Shown here: positions 36,380 to 48,631 of the stretch, one piece after another
Position numbering within the stretch: the first letter of the stretch is position 1
How the letters are laid out: the number at the start of each line of letters is the position of its first letter
Source of the DNA: Rotaria socialis
Lineage: Eukaryota; Rotifera; Eurotatoria; Philodinida; Philodinidae
DNA length: 64,000 bases
Assembly: GCA_905331475.1 (NCBI GenBank)
Contig: CAJNYU010003189.1
Location: 186,001-250,000 of the forward strand
Direction: 5' to 3'
Notes under the pieces: model-generated
Seen by the model: only the letters and a program-made list of their open reading frames with translations
What the model was told of the DNA's origin: nothing
The model's database searches: none
Program-made: the position numbers and the translations under genes

Positions 36380-36893
36380 TCAACACCAACAGCAGCAACA
36401 ACAACATCAGCACCAACATCAGCAGCAACAACAACAACAACAACAACAACAGTTTATTCAACCAGTTGCACAGACAAAAGCTTATTCTCAACAACAAGTA
36501 CCAACACCAATGCAGTTTAGTGGTGTTCCACCACGTAAAATCGTTGGCCAACGCGCACAATTACCAACAAATAATACATATCGAAATAATTCAATGTTTA
36601 ATAATGGTTTTGCATCACCACCACCATCATCATCGTCTTCATCGTCATCATCTGGTTCAACTATTGTTCGACCAATAAATAATAATAATAATAATAATAA
36701 TATTCATAACAATGCGATGAATTCAAATATTAACATTCCAGATAAATCAAATTTTTTTCAAGCTTTTTCATCAATGTCTATTGCTGGTGGTAATCATGAT
36801 CAGGATATGGAATATAATCCATTTCAATCAAAAATATCTTTCGATAATAATATGTGGGGAAATAATTCCCAACAACCAATCCCGTGGCAATAA
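35890..36893 (+). CDS. Gln/Asn-rich low-complexity protein
   Basis: Exons 35890-35920, 35994-36107 and 36163-36893 join in phase to give 291 residues. The N-terminal part (MDQPCTGFGDFGGYSSSDPF, then ERYLLRDDSAWITRLSKDFW) is acidic and aromatic and may fold. The rest is a polyQ/His tract, Asn runs and a Ser run, typical of prion-like regions in RNA-binding or transcription-related proteins. The C-terminus ends NNMWGNNSQQPIPWQ. I do not recognise the family. The upstream ATG cluster (ATGATGATGACCATG) leaves the exact start open; all four ATGs are in frame. Confidence 0.7.
36342..36452 (+). repeat. CAA/CAG coding repeat (polyQ)
   Basis: About 37 codons, mostly CAA with CAG and CAT interruptions, encoding glutamine with a few histidines. 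CAA dominance and the interruptions should limit slippage. Confidence 0.95.
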
Positions 36894-39800
36894 AAAAAAT
36901 AGACAAAAATACAAAGTCAGTCAAACGTATCTCATATCCCTTTCTTTTCTGCTCTTTCTCAATCGGTTTTTTTTCGTTTCTTCTATCCGACAAAAAATAT
37001 GCGCACCTTTTTTTTCTTCTCTTTATCTCTTTTTTCCTGTGATCTATTCTACTACAACTCTTCTTTCTAATAGTAGTTAGTCGTGTGTGCGTGTGCGTTT
37101 GTCTTTGCAATAGTAGAGCGTGTGAGAACTCTTCTTCCAAACCAAAACGAAAAACAAAAAAAATCCCAAAAAAATTTGATTCTTTTTTTCTCTTCTAAAA
37201 TTGAACAGCAAAGTTTTTTCTTTTTTTTTCTTATACATGTGCTGCTGTATTATTATCCACATTACTGATGATAGGATGTGTTGTCCGTCCTTCGAATGAC
37301 GCGTTGGGTCTCTCGAGTTCCTTCCATTGTCGATCGAAATGATAATGTTGACTTTAGATATACATGTAAACCCTCTTTACTAGTTTCTTCTGCACAAATG
37401 TCTGATGTCGGTTCTTGATTTTTTTTCTTGATTTTGTTCATTGCGCAATAGTTTTCTTCTTCGGCTTTTATTGAATGCACAAAAACTAATGTACGTTTTC
37501 TCTTATTCTACTTTTTCACAACAGTGAAATACAACGACTAGATCAATGGATCTCATGACAAAAATAATGACGACGAAAATTTTAAAAAATTACTGTGCGT
37601 GTGCGCGTTTTACGATAAAAAAAAAGCTTATATATTTACATGTTTACAGTGATGCTGCGAACAAATATACACACTGTATTCTATCTTATCGTTGTGTGCT
37701 AGTCCTATTGTGTTTTTTTCTCTTTTATTTCCCATGCTGACTATGTCCGGTGTTTGTTTATCTTGCTTCCAGTAACATGCGTTTATCTAAATATGTATGT
37801 CCCATGTATCAACACCATCGTCATCATCAGGGATTGAAGCTTCTTCAGTCAAAACAGTGAATAGATTTTTTGCCCCGTAGTCGTTTTCCATTAGAAGCCA
37901 AAAAATGCGAAAAGTACATAGAAAGCCTTTATTCTCGTTAGAAACGAAACGAAACAAAAGAAAACTAATGCAAACACTTCTTTCTTTTTTCCTCTTTCTC
38001 TCTCTTTTTGTTTTGAATGCTCATTTTCTTTTTTCTGTCTAAAACAATGACTCAGATATTTCTTGTTCTTTCGACATACACAAGTATATATGCTATAAAA
38101 ATAAAAATAAAGTATCAATCATAGGTCGATAACTAAAATAACAAACGAAATACAATGAAGAGCTAAAGCGTTGGATTTTTCTTTTGGACTATTTCTCCCT
38201 GTCTCTCTCTCTCTCTCTCTCTCTTTGTTCCGGTGTGTGTTTGTCTCGTTTTCTTCTAGTGCGTTGGGTGCTTGTTTGAACATGCGTGAGATATCGAGTT
38301 TTACGCATTCTCCATCTTTACCTTATTGCACATTTGTGCGCATTTTTTTGCTTCGTCAGTCATTTCACATTACAGTTATATACAACTATTAAAGATGCAC
38401 ATTCGTGCGATTCTTTGTGTGCGGCTGTGTATATATATTTTTTTTGCTGTCGCCTCATTCAAATAATCCTTCCAAATTCAGTGCATTTTCGCTGCTATTC
38501 GCCAGTGAACTTTATCTCGTTTGTTTGTTTTCATCTTTCTCGTCTTTCCAAAATAGAAAAAAAGAAAGAAAAACTTGGAAATACAGAAAAGCTATAGGAA
38601 ACCAAAATCAAGTGTTGAATTCAATTAGGTTTTTTCAGTCATTATGTCTCTTCTTCTTCTTCTTTTGCTCGCTCTCTGTTTTTCTCTTTCGATTGTTCTG
38701 AAATGATCAAAAAAACAATAATAACTATAAAATATATACGCTGTTATTTCTATATTTATCTCATCTGTGCGCGATTGTGTTATTGTGGTTATTGATCGTT
38801 TTTCTTTTTCTTCAACTTTTCTTTTTTGTGTATTTGTTCTGTGTCGCTTTAATGAACTCAATCAATGTAAAATGCACGCACAAATTTAAATAAAATAACA
38901 GAATTTTATGAAAAGTTCTTTTTCTTTTTCTCGTCAAGTGGTGAACTCGAAAATGAGTTGATCATGAGGAACACAGAAATCATGACAACGAAGCCCTTCG
39001 ACAATCATATTCAATGGTGTATCACATAAATTATATTGGCTTCTTGGATTCAAAAGGGAGTTCTATCGAAATAGATGGTCCAATTTTAATTTCATATTTT
39101 ATATATTATTAGGTTGAATATGCACATATTTCGCTGGTTATGTTAGTTGATAATTGGCATCGTTAGTTTGATTGAATATAATTCATCGATGAATAAAACA
39201 TATCATTTGATGTTTATTCAAATCTTGGAAAAGTGTAACATTTCTATCTAGGAAAATCTTAATAATCATTTAGCTGTTCACGCATCTGTAGGATTATTTA
39301 GACGTTGTTTTAACGAGAAGACATGATACTGATGTCTTTTTTGTTAATCGAACATAAATTTTCATAAACACGATCTCTCTTGTTCCCTTGATGGATTAAA
39401 GGCTTTTTGGTGCATACAAAATTTGATAGTAATATTTATATTATCTCAGTTGACAGACATGAGTTGTATCGATATCGCTTGTAGTTACATTTTCATTTTA
39501 ACTGTTTTTCGTCGAAGTTGCCTCTGGCTTGATTACATGATGACAAAAGCATAAGCCTCATCTGGCTTTGCCCATTTGTTTGAAAACCCAACATTGCAAC
39601 GAATTCTTTCAAGAAAGCCAAACAATTCCTCGTTCTCCATTTGACATTATTTTCTTTGGCACAAAGGTTAATTAGAATACGATGGAATGTTCGATTTTTC
39701 TTTTGTTTCATCATTTAACATGGTTCTAACAAATTCCCTTTTTTTTTTTATGCCAGTCTAATCACATATAATAACTCTTTCTTATCAGTTATTTGTCTGG

Positions 39801-40304
39801 AGGCAAAACACCATCTCTGATTTGATTCATGTGTCGTGTTTACATGAAAGGCGACTGTACATCTAGGTCGGCTTGTAAAGGGACAATTGTCGTCATCGAT
39901 AAGCCAATGCCATTACAAGAGAAAAGAAGAGGACGGCCTCTCTATCTGTGTATAGCCGTAAACATTATTCTCCTCGTCAAGGGAATCTTTTCTTTATGCA
40001 TGTGGCAATAGATAGATATTAGATCAATACCATTGACGTCGACAATCATACAGGAGAGGAGAGAAAGAAGATAAAAGGAACAAGGAAAAGAAAGAACGAA
40101 GAGCAAGACATTACCATCTGAAGGTGATAGCAAAAGCATAACATAATCGAGAATTGCGAACAAGACGGCGAGTGTTGTTTTCTCATCAATCTAACTAAGT
40201 TCTCAACGCGTTGTCACATATCAGCAACACCAATAGAACAACAATAAAAGCAATTCATGTCTCTATTAATTTTTATTTTGTATTAAAATTTAAAAAGCAG
40301 CAAG
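36894..40304. other. Probable long 3' UTR and intergenic region
   Basis: T-rich, with many CT and TTC runs (for example 38200-38224). Candidate AATAAA signals occur at about 38108 and 38888. No exon was recognised. The 400 bases before 40305 should hold the promoter of the Mieap-domain gene. Confidence 0.45.
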
Positions 40305-43300
40305 ATGACGAGCAGTATTCGTAATATTCCTCTTGATATAGCATCTGAACGTATTCTAAGTTACCTTCGAACACATAATTATGATGATTGCGCTCTTTAC
40401 CTTAATCGTCTTAGTTCAAATACATTCCGAAAAATTCTATCCAACTATCTACCAATTGATACATTACTCGCTCAGCTACCATTTTCAATTGAAGTTTTTG
40501 AAATAGTCTATTCGAAAATATTCATCTACGATCCAGATATATTTCCTGTACGAATACTTAAACCGGAAAAGATTATTTCAAAAATGATAAGTTTATTTGC
40601 AACATCATTTATTGAAAAGCCCGTCACAACATCGTCTTCAACGGCACAAACAAAAAAAGAGATCGTCATGGATGATGAACGTTTATTAGCCAATCTTTCT
40701 AGTTTACTTCGAATTATTTCCTATGTACAACCAATTTTATTCAAACGTCTTTTACATCAAAAAGAAACCATCGACGAGTGTATTCTCTTTTTTGAACAAT
40801 CGAATTCGAATACAACTAGTATTTATAGTGCATTGAAGAAATCTCCGTCAACAACTTCTTTAACACAGAAGAATCTTGAAGAGACAATTCGCCAAGAATT
40901 AGAATCAACAATTAATTGCTGTCAACAAGCATTACATAGCCTTGATGGAAAAGCAGTGACAGCTCGAACATTAACATCATCACATACAACACCAGTAGCA
41001 ACAAGACAAAATTCATCAATATCAACAACGCACACAACGCCAAGTTCATTTGATGATATTCAAAATCGTCTATTTCAACATAAAGCTATTTTAAATATCA
41101 TTGAACCACATTTATCTCGTACGAAACTCTATTCAGTGATCGATAATCTTGGAAATAAAGTTTCAATAGATAAACAAATTCTATTGGCTTATTCTCATAT
41201 AAAAATACACGAAAAACAAATTCCTTTCGGTGAACCACTTTTACCATTATTTAAACGATTTGCTTTTGCTTACGAACGTATGTTAATATTCAAACGAACT
41301 TTTTCCTGTTTGCATTTTTTAACTATTTTAGGTATCATTCAATTGTGGCGACATGTCACTGACAGTACATTGATTGACGAATGCACCGATGATATTATAA
41401 TTAGTAATACAACTACTAAAGATGTTAGTGGATTTTGTTTCGAACGATCACGCTCTCGTAAGTATATTTGTAAGAAAAACGACAAGAAATGCCAGAAAGA
41501 GAGAGGCAACGAGCCAAGGTGGTCATTTTTCTATTTATCCTCCTAATCGATACGCGATGATGTTAACATACAATAGAAGAAAAAAATATCGAGATTCTTT
41601 TGTTTATATACGATCGAAGATTGCCGCGCTCACACAGTCAATCGCGCTTTTCACTGTACACAACAAATGTTTATCGAACAGCAGTAGCCTATCAAACAAG
41701 AAAATGATTTCTCTCCCTCTAGGTCTTTTCTGACAACAAGCGGATTGAATGAGGAGAGAAAACGAGTGAGTAGTACGGCAATTATCTAAACGACAAGTCG
41801 AAAAGAACTTGTAACTAAATATACTTCATCAAAACAAAGTAATTATGTTGTGTCTATACAATTAACGCAATACAAAAAAATGTTCGCTTATTGCTTTTTT
41901 GTACGTAATAGAAGACAGAAAAGCTACATTATATTAATTTGCATGTTTGATCGAAAATTACCAAGTGTTCTCCGCTAGTATATGTAGAATATAGTACAAA
42001 CTACGAGCGCAGAACAAGACGAATGTAGCAAGATGTATGCACCGTTGTTCTTCTATCATATACGAGCATAAACACCCTCATTGGTTTGCCGATACGTTCT
42101 TCAAATGACAACAATTAGACTAAGATCGAAGAAGCCCAGCGTGCACAGTAGTCATAATTATAATAGTAAATACGTTCGTCATTCTGTTTTAGAAGAACCA
42201 CGGCCCTGTCGAAATCGATATGGTGAGTAAAAAAGTTTTATTTCTCTAATAAATTGACTCGTCGATTGAATCAATCAACGGACCGGACGCAAAATGATTA
42301 TTTGTTGATACGTTCAAGTTTATTTTCGCAAAACAACTATAGACGTCATAGGGTGCAATCAGAGCAGGATAGAATTAGAGAAAATGTGGATCTCACGGCA
42401 CGTACACTCATTTTATAGAGATTTATTGACGTTAGCCGCCTACATGTTCCGCTGATACCGATATATATTAGATAGAAAGCATTGCGCACAGTGCCGTGCC
42501 TCGCATTTGTTCATCTTAACCATGTTATCTCACTAATAGAAGAAGGAAAACCACTTACGATAAGATAATCAATCCATGATGAGGAGAAATACCATTGTCA
42601 TGGTATTAGTGTTTTTATCATTTTTTCCTTCTTCATCTTCTTGATAATGAGAACAGAGATCAAATTTCTTTACTTATTCGTCGATGGTACTGTGCTCAGT
42701 GTTACTAATCGTAAATTCAATATTCACAACGATAAATAAAGGATTATCTAAGTATACGAACTTTCTCGTTGTCCTTTTTTGAGTATAAAATGAGTAAAAG
42801 CACGAACGAAGATCAACTGACACTTTACTTCACTACTACTCTGTTATGTTCGACATCGCCATATGCTACGATGCATAGATCGTTCAGGTTTCCACTGACT
42901 AAGTTCTTATATCATGGTGAGTCTCTTCCTCGTGTATATACTTTTTAATCCCCTCTCTTATTCTTTAATAGAAATCATATTGTTTTTTTTTTGTCTTCGC
43001 ATTTATAGACACCGAACTTCTGTTATACAAGGACGACATGGCGTTTAAAAATGAACCAATGGGTAAGTTAATATTTCATATTTTAACAAAACCAAATTTC
43101 AAGTCTTTTGCATCATTTATTTGTGAGATGAAAATACTCCATCGGGAGATATAGATTATGATTGACATAATCTCATGTTACACATGTGTTCGAACTACTG
43201 ATACTTCCGCCATTGATACATAGCGAATACCTCCTAACTGACAATCATCGATGAATATTTTATTTGCTAGTATGCTGATCAATGAAGAAGACAATTAGTT

Positions 43301-46300
43301 CTACTACTAGTACTACTAATAGATTATGGAGATACAGTCGGCGACGTCGTTTTGTCCTTCTGAAAAATATCTGTTAATTATAAACATTTCTTCTTTAAGC
43401 TGTGGCTTGTTATTGCAGACGACTTTCTCGGTATACAGCTAAATAATGAGTATCTGCTTTTAATTCAAAGATGCTAATGGTATCATAATCGTTTGATAAG
43501 GTTGCCTTGAAAGATTAGAATGTTAATTGAAAAACTGCGATAAACTTAACAATATAACTTCGTAATTAGTTTAGATTTTCGACAAAGATTTAATCTATGG
43601 TGATGAAATTATTTAGCAATGTTCTTGATTGATTGACATTGAAAAATCAATATTTAAGAGAAAACGTCAGTTTTCAACACTTCGTCGTATGACACCAAAC
43701 TTAATATACCAGTCGAGATATAAAAATACATATCAATGACATTGATACGTAGATGAAGTTGACGACTCAGGACAAGAAAAGGTCATCTTCTATTGAATTT
43801 CAGTAACATCTGTGTATACATCACATAGTTCAATATTCTTTTTCTTCTCAGACAAAATACTAGAAAATACATTTGGGGATATTTAATAGGCCTCATTCTT
43901 CTCCTCGCTCTTCTTATCTTCAGAAAGATATAATTTCTTGTCATTGCGTTTGTACTGACTAAAAAGATGAAAGAGCAAACATATTCTTCGTTCGATTAAT
44001 CAAATAGCAGTTCATGGGAAAGAGAACATCAGCATGATATTATTTTCTTCTCCGCCTGGTTGGATCTTCGGTTATTCTAATTCACAGTCGGAGATGTTTA
44101 CCTCATACGGTTTTATATAATGACACCAAGCAAACAGGGTCAAAACGAAACGACGATTCAAGCATAAACTGTTGTTGCTCATTTTATTTCTACTAATGTT
44201 CTCATATATAAACAATAAATGCGGAAAACAAACATCAATACAATCAAGGCTGCAATGGTTTGTCCTGTTTAATTACTCATAGAATTCAATATTGGATACC
44301 AACGAGCGACAAAAGTCACGTCTATTTTTATACAACTCGAACAAATATACGTAATTGTAGGATGTTGTTGAATAATAATCCAATATGCAAGCATTCGCGC
44401 GAGGTTAAGCTTTTCCCAGTGACAAATGAGCTTGATTATAGCTATCACTCATCCATTAATAAAATATTGCTCTTGTATGTTACCCAGAATACGAGAAAGA
44501 CGAGGTAGCACGTCACACACATAGAAAATGGAATAGAGAGAAAACGAGCGAGCGAGCGAGAGAGAGAGAGAGAGAGAGAGAGATTTCTCGACTAAATGTA
44601 CGCACGTACTCGTGCAGCATTGCTCCCTGCATATCCAACCACATAACATATCTACCGAACTTCATAATAGTATAGCAAACATAGTTTTTATTTTGCTATT
44701 CGTTCAATGTTTCATTTCCAATATTATTTTCAAATATACATATCGAATTGTTCTCCATAACATCAAGCCACTTGAAGAACCGCATAGAAAAACCAATAAC
44801 TCTCATAAAATAAAAATGTCAAATTGTGCTGAACTTCAATATTTCTACGCTCAAGAACCATATATCATCGATAGTCGAATTCCGAAACAGCAGTCTGCCA
44901 ACAAACTTGTCAACGGATATCGTTCCACGGCCGCACACTATCTCAATCGAACAAAAAGCTTTCATCTACCAACAGCAAATCATAACAATAATAATATCCA
45001 AGTATGTTTATCAGGCAATCATACACTACCAAATAATCTCTTGCATTCGATACCAAACAAAATGGATAATGTAAATGTTCCAACAAATATAAACATACAT
45101 TCAAATAACATTTCGATGTTCGCCCATCAAACAAATTCCTCTATGCTACCTTCGAATAATAATAATAATAATTCAATCGATAGTAGTAAATCTCAAGGTA
45201 TTGTAAGTACATTGCGTCGATCGCTACGAAAAAATAAAGAACGATTTTATAATAAACGATCAACGGCAATGAAATCGTGTCATTCATTAAATACTTATGA
45301 ACAAACAATGGCTGATCATCAAGATATTCACCTAAAACCTTCAATGACACCAATTCTACTCTGTCGCCATCAATCTTCAATACCTACGATTGAAACATGT
45401 TCGATGAGAAATATTATTGTAGGCAATGGCGATGATGACGAAATGCGTAAGACAAACAAAAATTATAAACGACTATTAGTTAGCTGCAAATTTATTCAGA
45501 TATTTTCTTTTCATAGATATCTTAGCATAATATTTATCATCATTATACTCGTTTCATATTAACAAGCGTAATATCGCAATGACATCGTCTAATTGTTTTA
45601 ACAGAGAAAACTTCTATACTGCATAGTTTGCGTCATAGAGAAACAAAAACCATTACATTTTTTAGCCATCGAAGATCCAACGAAAAAAAAAAGACTGATT
45701 TATGAAAATAATTTAATTAATTATTGACATTAAGTAAGATACGAGTGTAAATGGTACGTTTTATTACATCAGACATATGTGTGTATGAATATATCAAAAC
45801 AATGGATATCACTTGTTTCTTTTTCTCGATTGATAAAGGTCGAAATATGAACAGCTGTAGATGCTACTCTATTTGTTTCATGTCTGCTATTTATATATAG
45901 TCTGTAGCCAAGAATCAAAGAGAAAGAGAACTAGATTATCCGATAAATAGCACTTTGATTGGCAATCGACACATTGTTGTCATGTAGAAAACAGATTTTA
46001 ACGTTTGTACACATAGAAACAACGATAACGAGCATGCTGATGTTACAAGCTCGATTTCTTGTCTATTTGACGTCATCAGCATCGAGTATTCTTTTTTTTC
46101 TCCTTCTTCTTTCTGTTTGCAACGAAGAAAATAAACGAAATGGTCCTATAGATGTATGTACATCTGTTTTGTTTTTGCTTCGAGTATTCACATAGTATCG
46201 AGCGAAGTAACAGTCATGTCTACAGCTTTATCGTGCATGTATTACGATAAATTAAAATGTACGTTTCTGGGTTTTCTTCTTGTTGATCAATCCATACATA

Positions 46301-48393
46301 TTATTGATTTTGTTTACTTTTAGCTCCATTACAACCTTTAACCATGAATGGACGCGAGCAGCGAAATCGTATATTGGCTAATGGATCTATTGCTCAACAT
46401 CAGCTATCGTCTATTTTACCGCCGGCCACATCGCTTCAATCGCTATCGCCTATGAACACGTCAATGAATTCGCCAGGAAATATTCTATCGTCAGCAAGCA
46501 ATGTAGAACAACAAACAATGACGAACTTAGATTATGACGAAAGAGAAAAATTAAAAAATGATTTGCAACAAATGAAAATTGAATTACAAAAATCAAAAGA
46601 AACTATAGCACGATTACAAAAAAGCGAAGAACAAATGCGTGAAAGGTAAAGTTCAAATTCATTTTCTGCTCTTATCTTATTGATAGGAGTTAATAGACGA
46701 GAAAAAGAAAATTTCACGAGCCTTAATATCGGACAAAACTAAATATAGTATCGATTATATTTAGCCTTGTCTTACAATCTTAGGGCAGTAGTCTAGATCA
46801 AATTTGTATGGATAACAAATATAAATGTCTAAAGTTGGATTATAGAAAAATCACGATATTCATCTAATGAATAGAACCTTGACATTTTTCAAAATCAATA
46901 ATGAATTGAATATCTGTTAATGAATAAATTTGCTTGCAGAAATATGATAGTCATTTCGAGATAGATGATCCTACTTCGCAGTTGTTCGATGCTTGTGAAG
47001 AAGTCTAGCGAGCTTGTTTTTGGTCGAATAACAAAAAATTCTATTATGAAAACATAAATGTGAATTCATGACATTTATAGGTTAATCATATTTATTTGTA
47101 AATTCTTCAATAGAAGAAAGTATCAGACGTTATCTTATGCGTATCGCTATTAAATAACTGTTTATTGTCTAGTCAGACGTATTTTCCCATAAGTCTCGAA
47201 GATTTTTATCTAATGGAAATAATTGATTAACTATTTGCAAACGTTCTTCTATTTAGACTAGCCGAACAAGCTCAGCGTCAATTAGAAAAAGGTGGGAAAT
47301 TTGAAGATTTAAATCAAATATCTCGTCCGACGGAATTAATTCGTTCCTATAATACACTTTATTCACAAGCTCGTATTGATGCACTTGACGCATTAGAAAA
47401 TATTCGTGAAATGTCCGATGCTGAAGATCTTAAATCGAAATTACTTTTTTCTGTTGTTGTTGTAAGTTGATTTTGTGAAGAATTTTTACGATGCTTTAAC
47501 TTTCTTGCTGATTAGCTTGCTTTTCGTCACGCACAAATTCAAGCAAAAGATATCCGAAATAAAATTAAACAAATTCTTCAATTATCAAACGATAAAAGTT
47601 CAATAACAATCGAAGAAACTATAGAGAAATATCTTAGAAGTACAATATTAAAATATGATGTTGGCAAAGTTGCAGTGGTATGTACGGACTGAAGATTTTT
47701 TGTCTTTATTTTGTTAAGAAATTATTTTAGGAAGTAGAAAATCAATTGTGGGCCACATTATATGATTATCCAGCATTGAAAAATTGTCATGAATTACTTA
47801 AATATATTAATTCAGCTTGCCGAACAGCGTACGTACAATATATCGGTTTTATAAACTATAGTTAGAGAATAATGTTTCTGCATTGCCATCACCTAATGAT
47901 AGAGTCAATAAGCTAATCTCTTTTACACAACTGATATTAGCTGTTAGTCCTGGATAGAAGGATAGTCTGACGTAGAACTCCTACGATTGTTAGCTTAGGT
48001 TTTCCGTATTACATTAATCAATCATAGGCCGACTTTATCTTAATTCATTTGCTAGTTTTGTAATACAAGTAGTTATTCGCTGCTCTAAAAAATATTTTAC
48101 TCACACACAAATCACTGAAAAATCCGGGATTAGATTATGACATAAATTCGCTTTTGTTCTATTATAGCTGGGGACTTGTCAATCAAACTCCATCGTATTA
48201 TATTGAATTTCAGCCAATAAAATTCGATAGACTCATTCATGAACGTTTTCATACATCCAACAATGACAGTGACACAATTAATGAATATATATGGCCTTGT
48301 TTAATCGATGGACGTGATCGAACGTGTGTAGCAAAAGGTGTTGTTATCACTGATGAACATTATTTATCAATGTCAAAACATCTATCATCTTAG
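40305..48393 (+). CDS. Mieap-domain (mitochondria-eating protein-like) protein
   Basis: Longest model: exons 40305-41457, 42193-42222, 43009-43062, 46324-46645, 47257-47461, 47516-47677, 47731-47828 and 48168-48393, all in phase, 749 residues. The N-terminal exon encodes a largely helical domain I do not recognise. The middle has a coiled coil (LKNDLQQMKIELQKSKE). The C-terminal third resembles the Mieap/SPATA18 C-terminal domain (RPTELIRSYNTLYSQARIDA, then EYIWPCLIDGR and CVAKGVVITDE). In vertebrates Mieap acts in mitochondrial quality control; its role here is inferred from that domain only. Several other exons with their own ATG splice in the same phase into the shared 3' exons, so alternative promoters are likely. 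Introns of 735, 786 and about 3260 nt are exceptional for this window. It converges with PWP2, with 238 bp between the stops. Confidence 0.75.
42871..42916 (+). other. Candidate alternative first exon 1B
   Basis: Begins ATGCATAGATCG and ends at a GTGAGT donor after 46 nt, in phase 1, matching the exon at 43009-43062. It would give the N-terminus MHRSFRFPLTKFLYH followed by the shared DTELLYKDD sequence. Confidence 0.45.
44546..44582 (+). repeat. (GA)n microsatellite
   Basis: GAGC units grade into uninterrupted GA, about 240 bp upstream of candidate first exon 1C; possibly a GAGA-type promoter element. Confidence 0.9.
44816..45446 (+). other. Candidate alternative first exon 1C
   Basis: 631 nt starting ATGTCAAATTGTGCTG and ending at a GTAAGA donor in phase 1, joining the shared exon at 46324. 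It encodes about 210 Asn/Ser/His-rich residues with a basic patch (STLRRSLRKNKERF), quite unlike the helical N-terminus of exon 1A. The product would be 547 residues. Its own upstream sequence includes the GA microsatellite. Confidence 0.6.
46216..46258 (+). other. Candidate alternative first exon 1D
   Basis: ATGTCTACAGCTTTATCG... runs 43 nt to a GTACGT donor in phase 1, 65 nt before the shared exon at 46324. It would give the short N-terminus MSTALSCMYYDKLK. Confidence 0.45.
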
Positions 48394-48631
48394 CACAAAT
48401 ATATTTTTACAATGAATAAATATCCCGAATAGCAGCAACATTATTTTCTAGTCAGTCGATTACCGACGACATTCCAAACCAACGAAAATGAATTTTAATA
48501 GACATGAATAACACCCTTTCACGTTTTCTCTTTCTTTTTGTTTTGTTTTGTTTTATGTGTGTATTGCAAATGAATATTATTTAGACAGAATGACATAAGT
48601 TGAATTTCTTGTTCTTATCTTCTTTCTACTT

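Noticed and set aside
36324..36560. Minus-strand leucine-rich open frame
   Set aside because: It is the antisense of the CAA/CAG polyQ repeat; poly-Leu there is a composition artefact.
39493..39714. Minus-strand 73-codon frame near the Mieap-domain gene
   Set aside because: Looks mildly protein-like, but has no start context, domain or adjacent exons.
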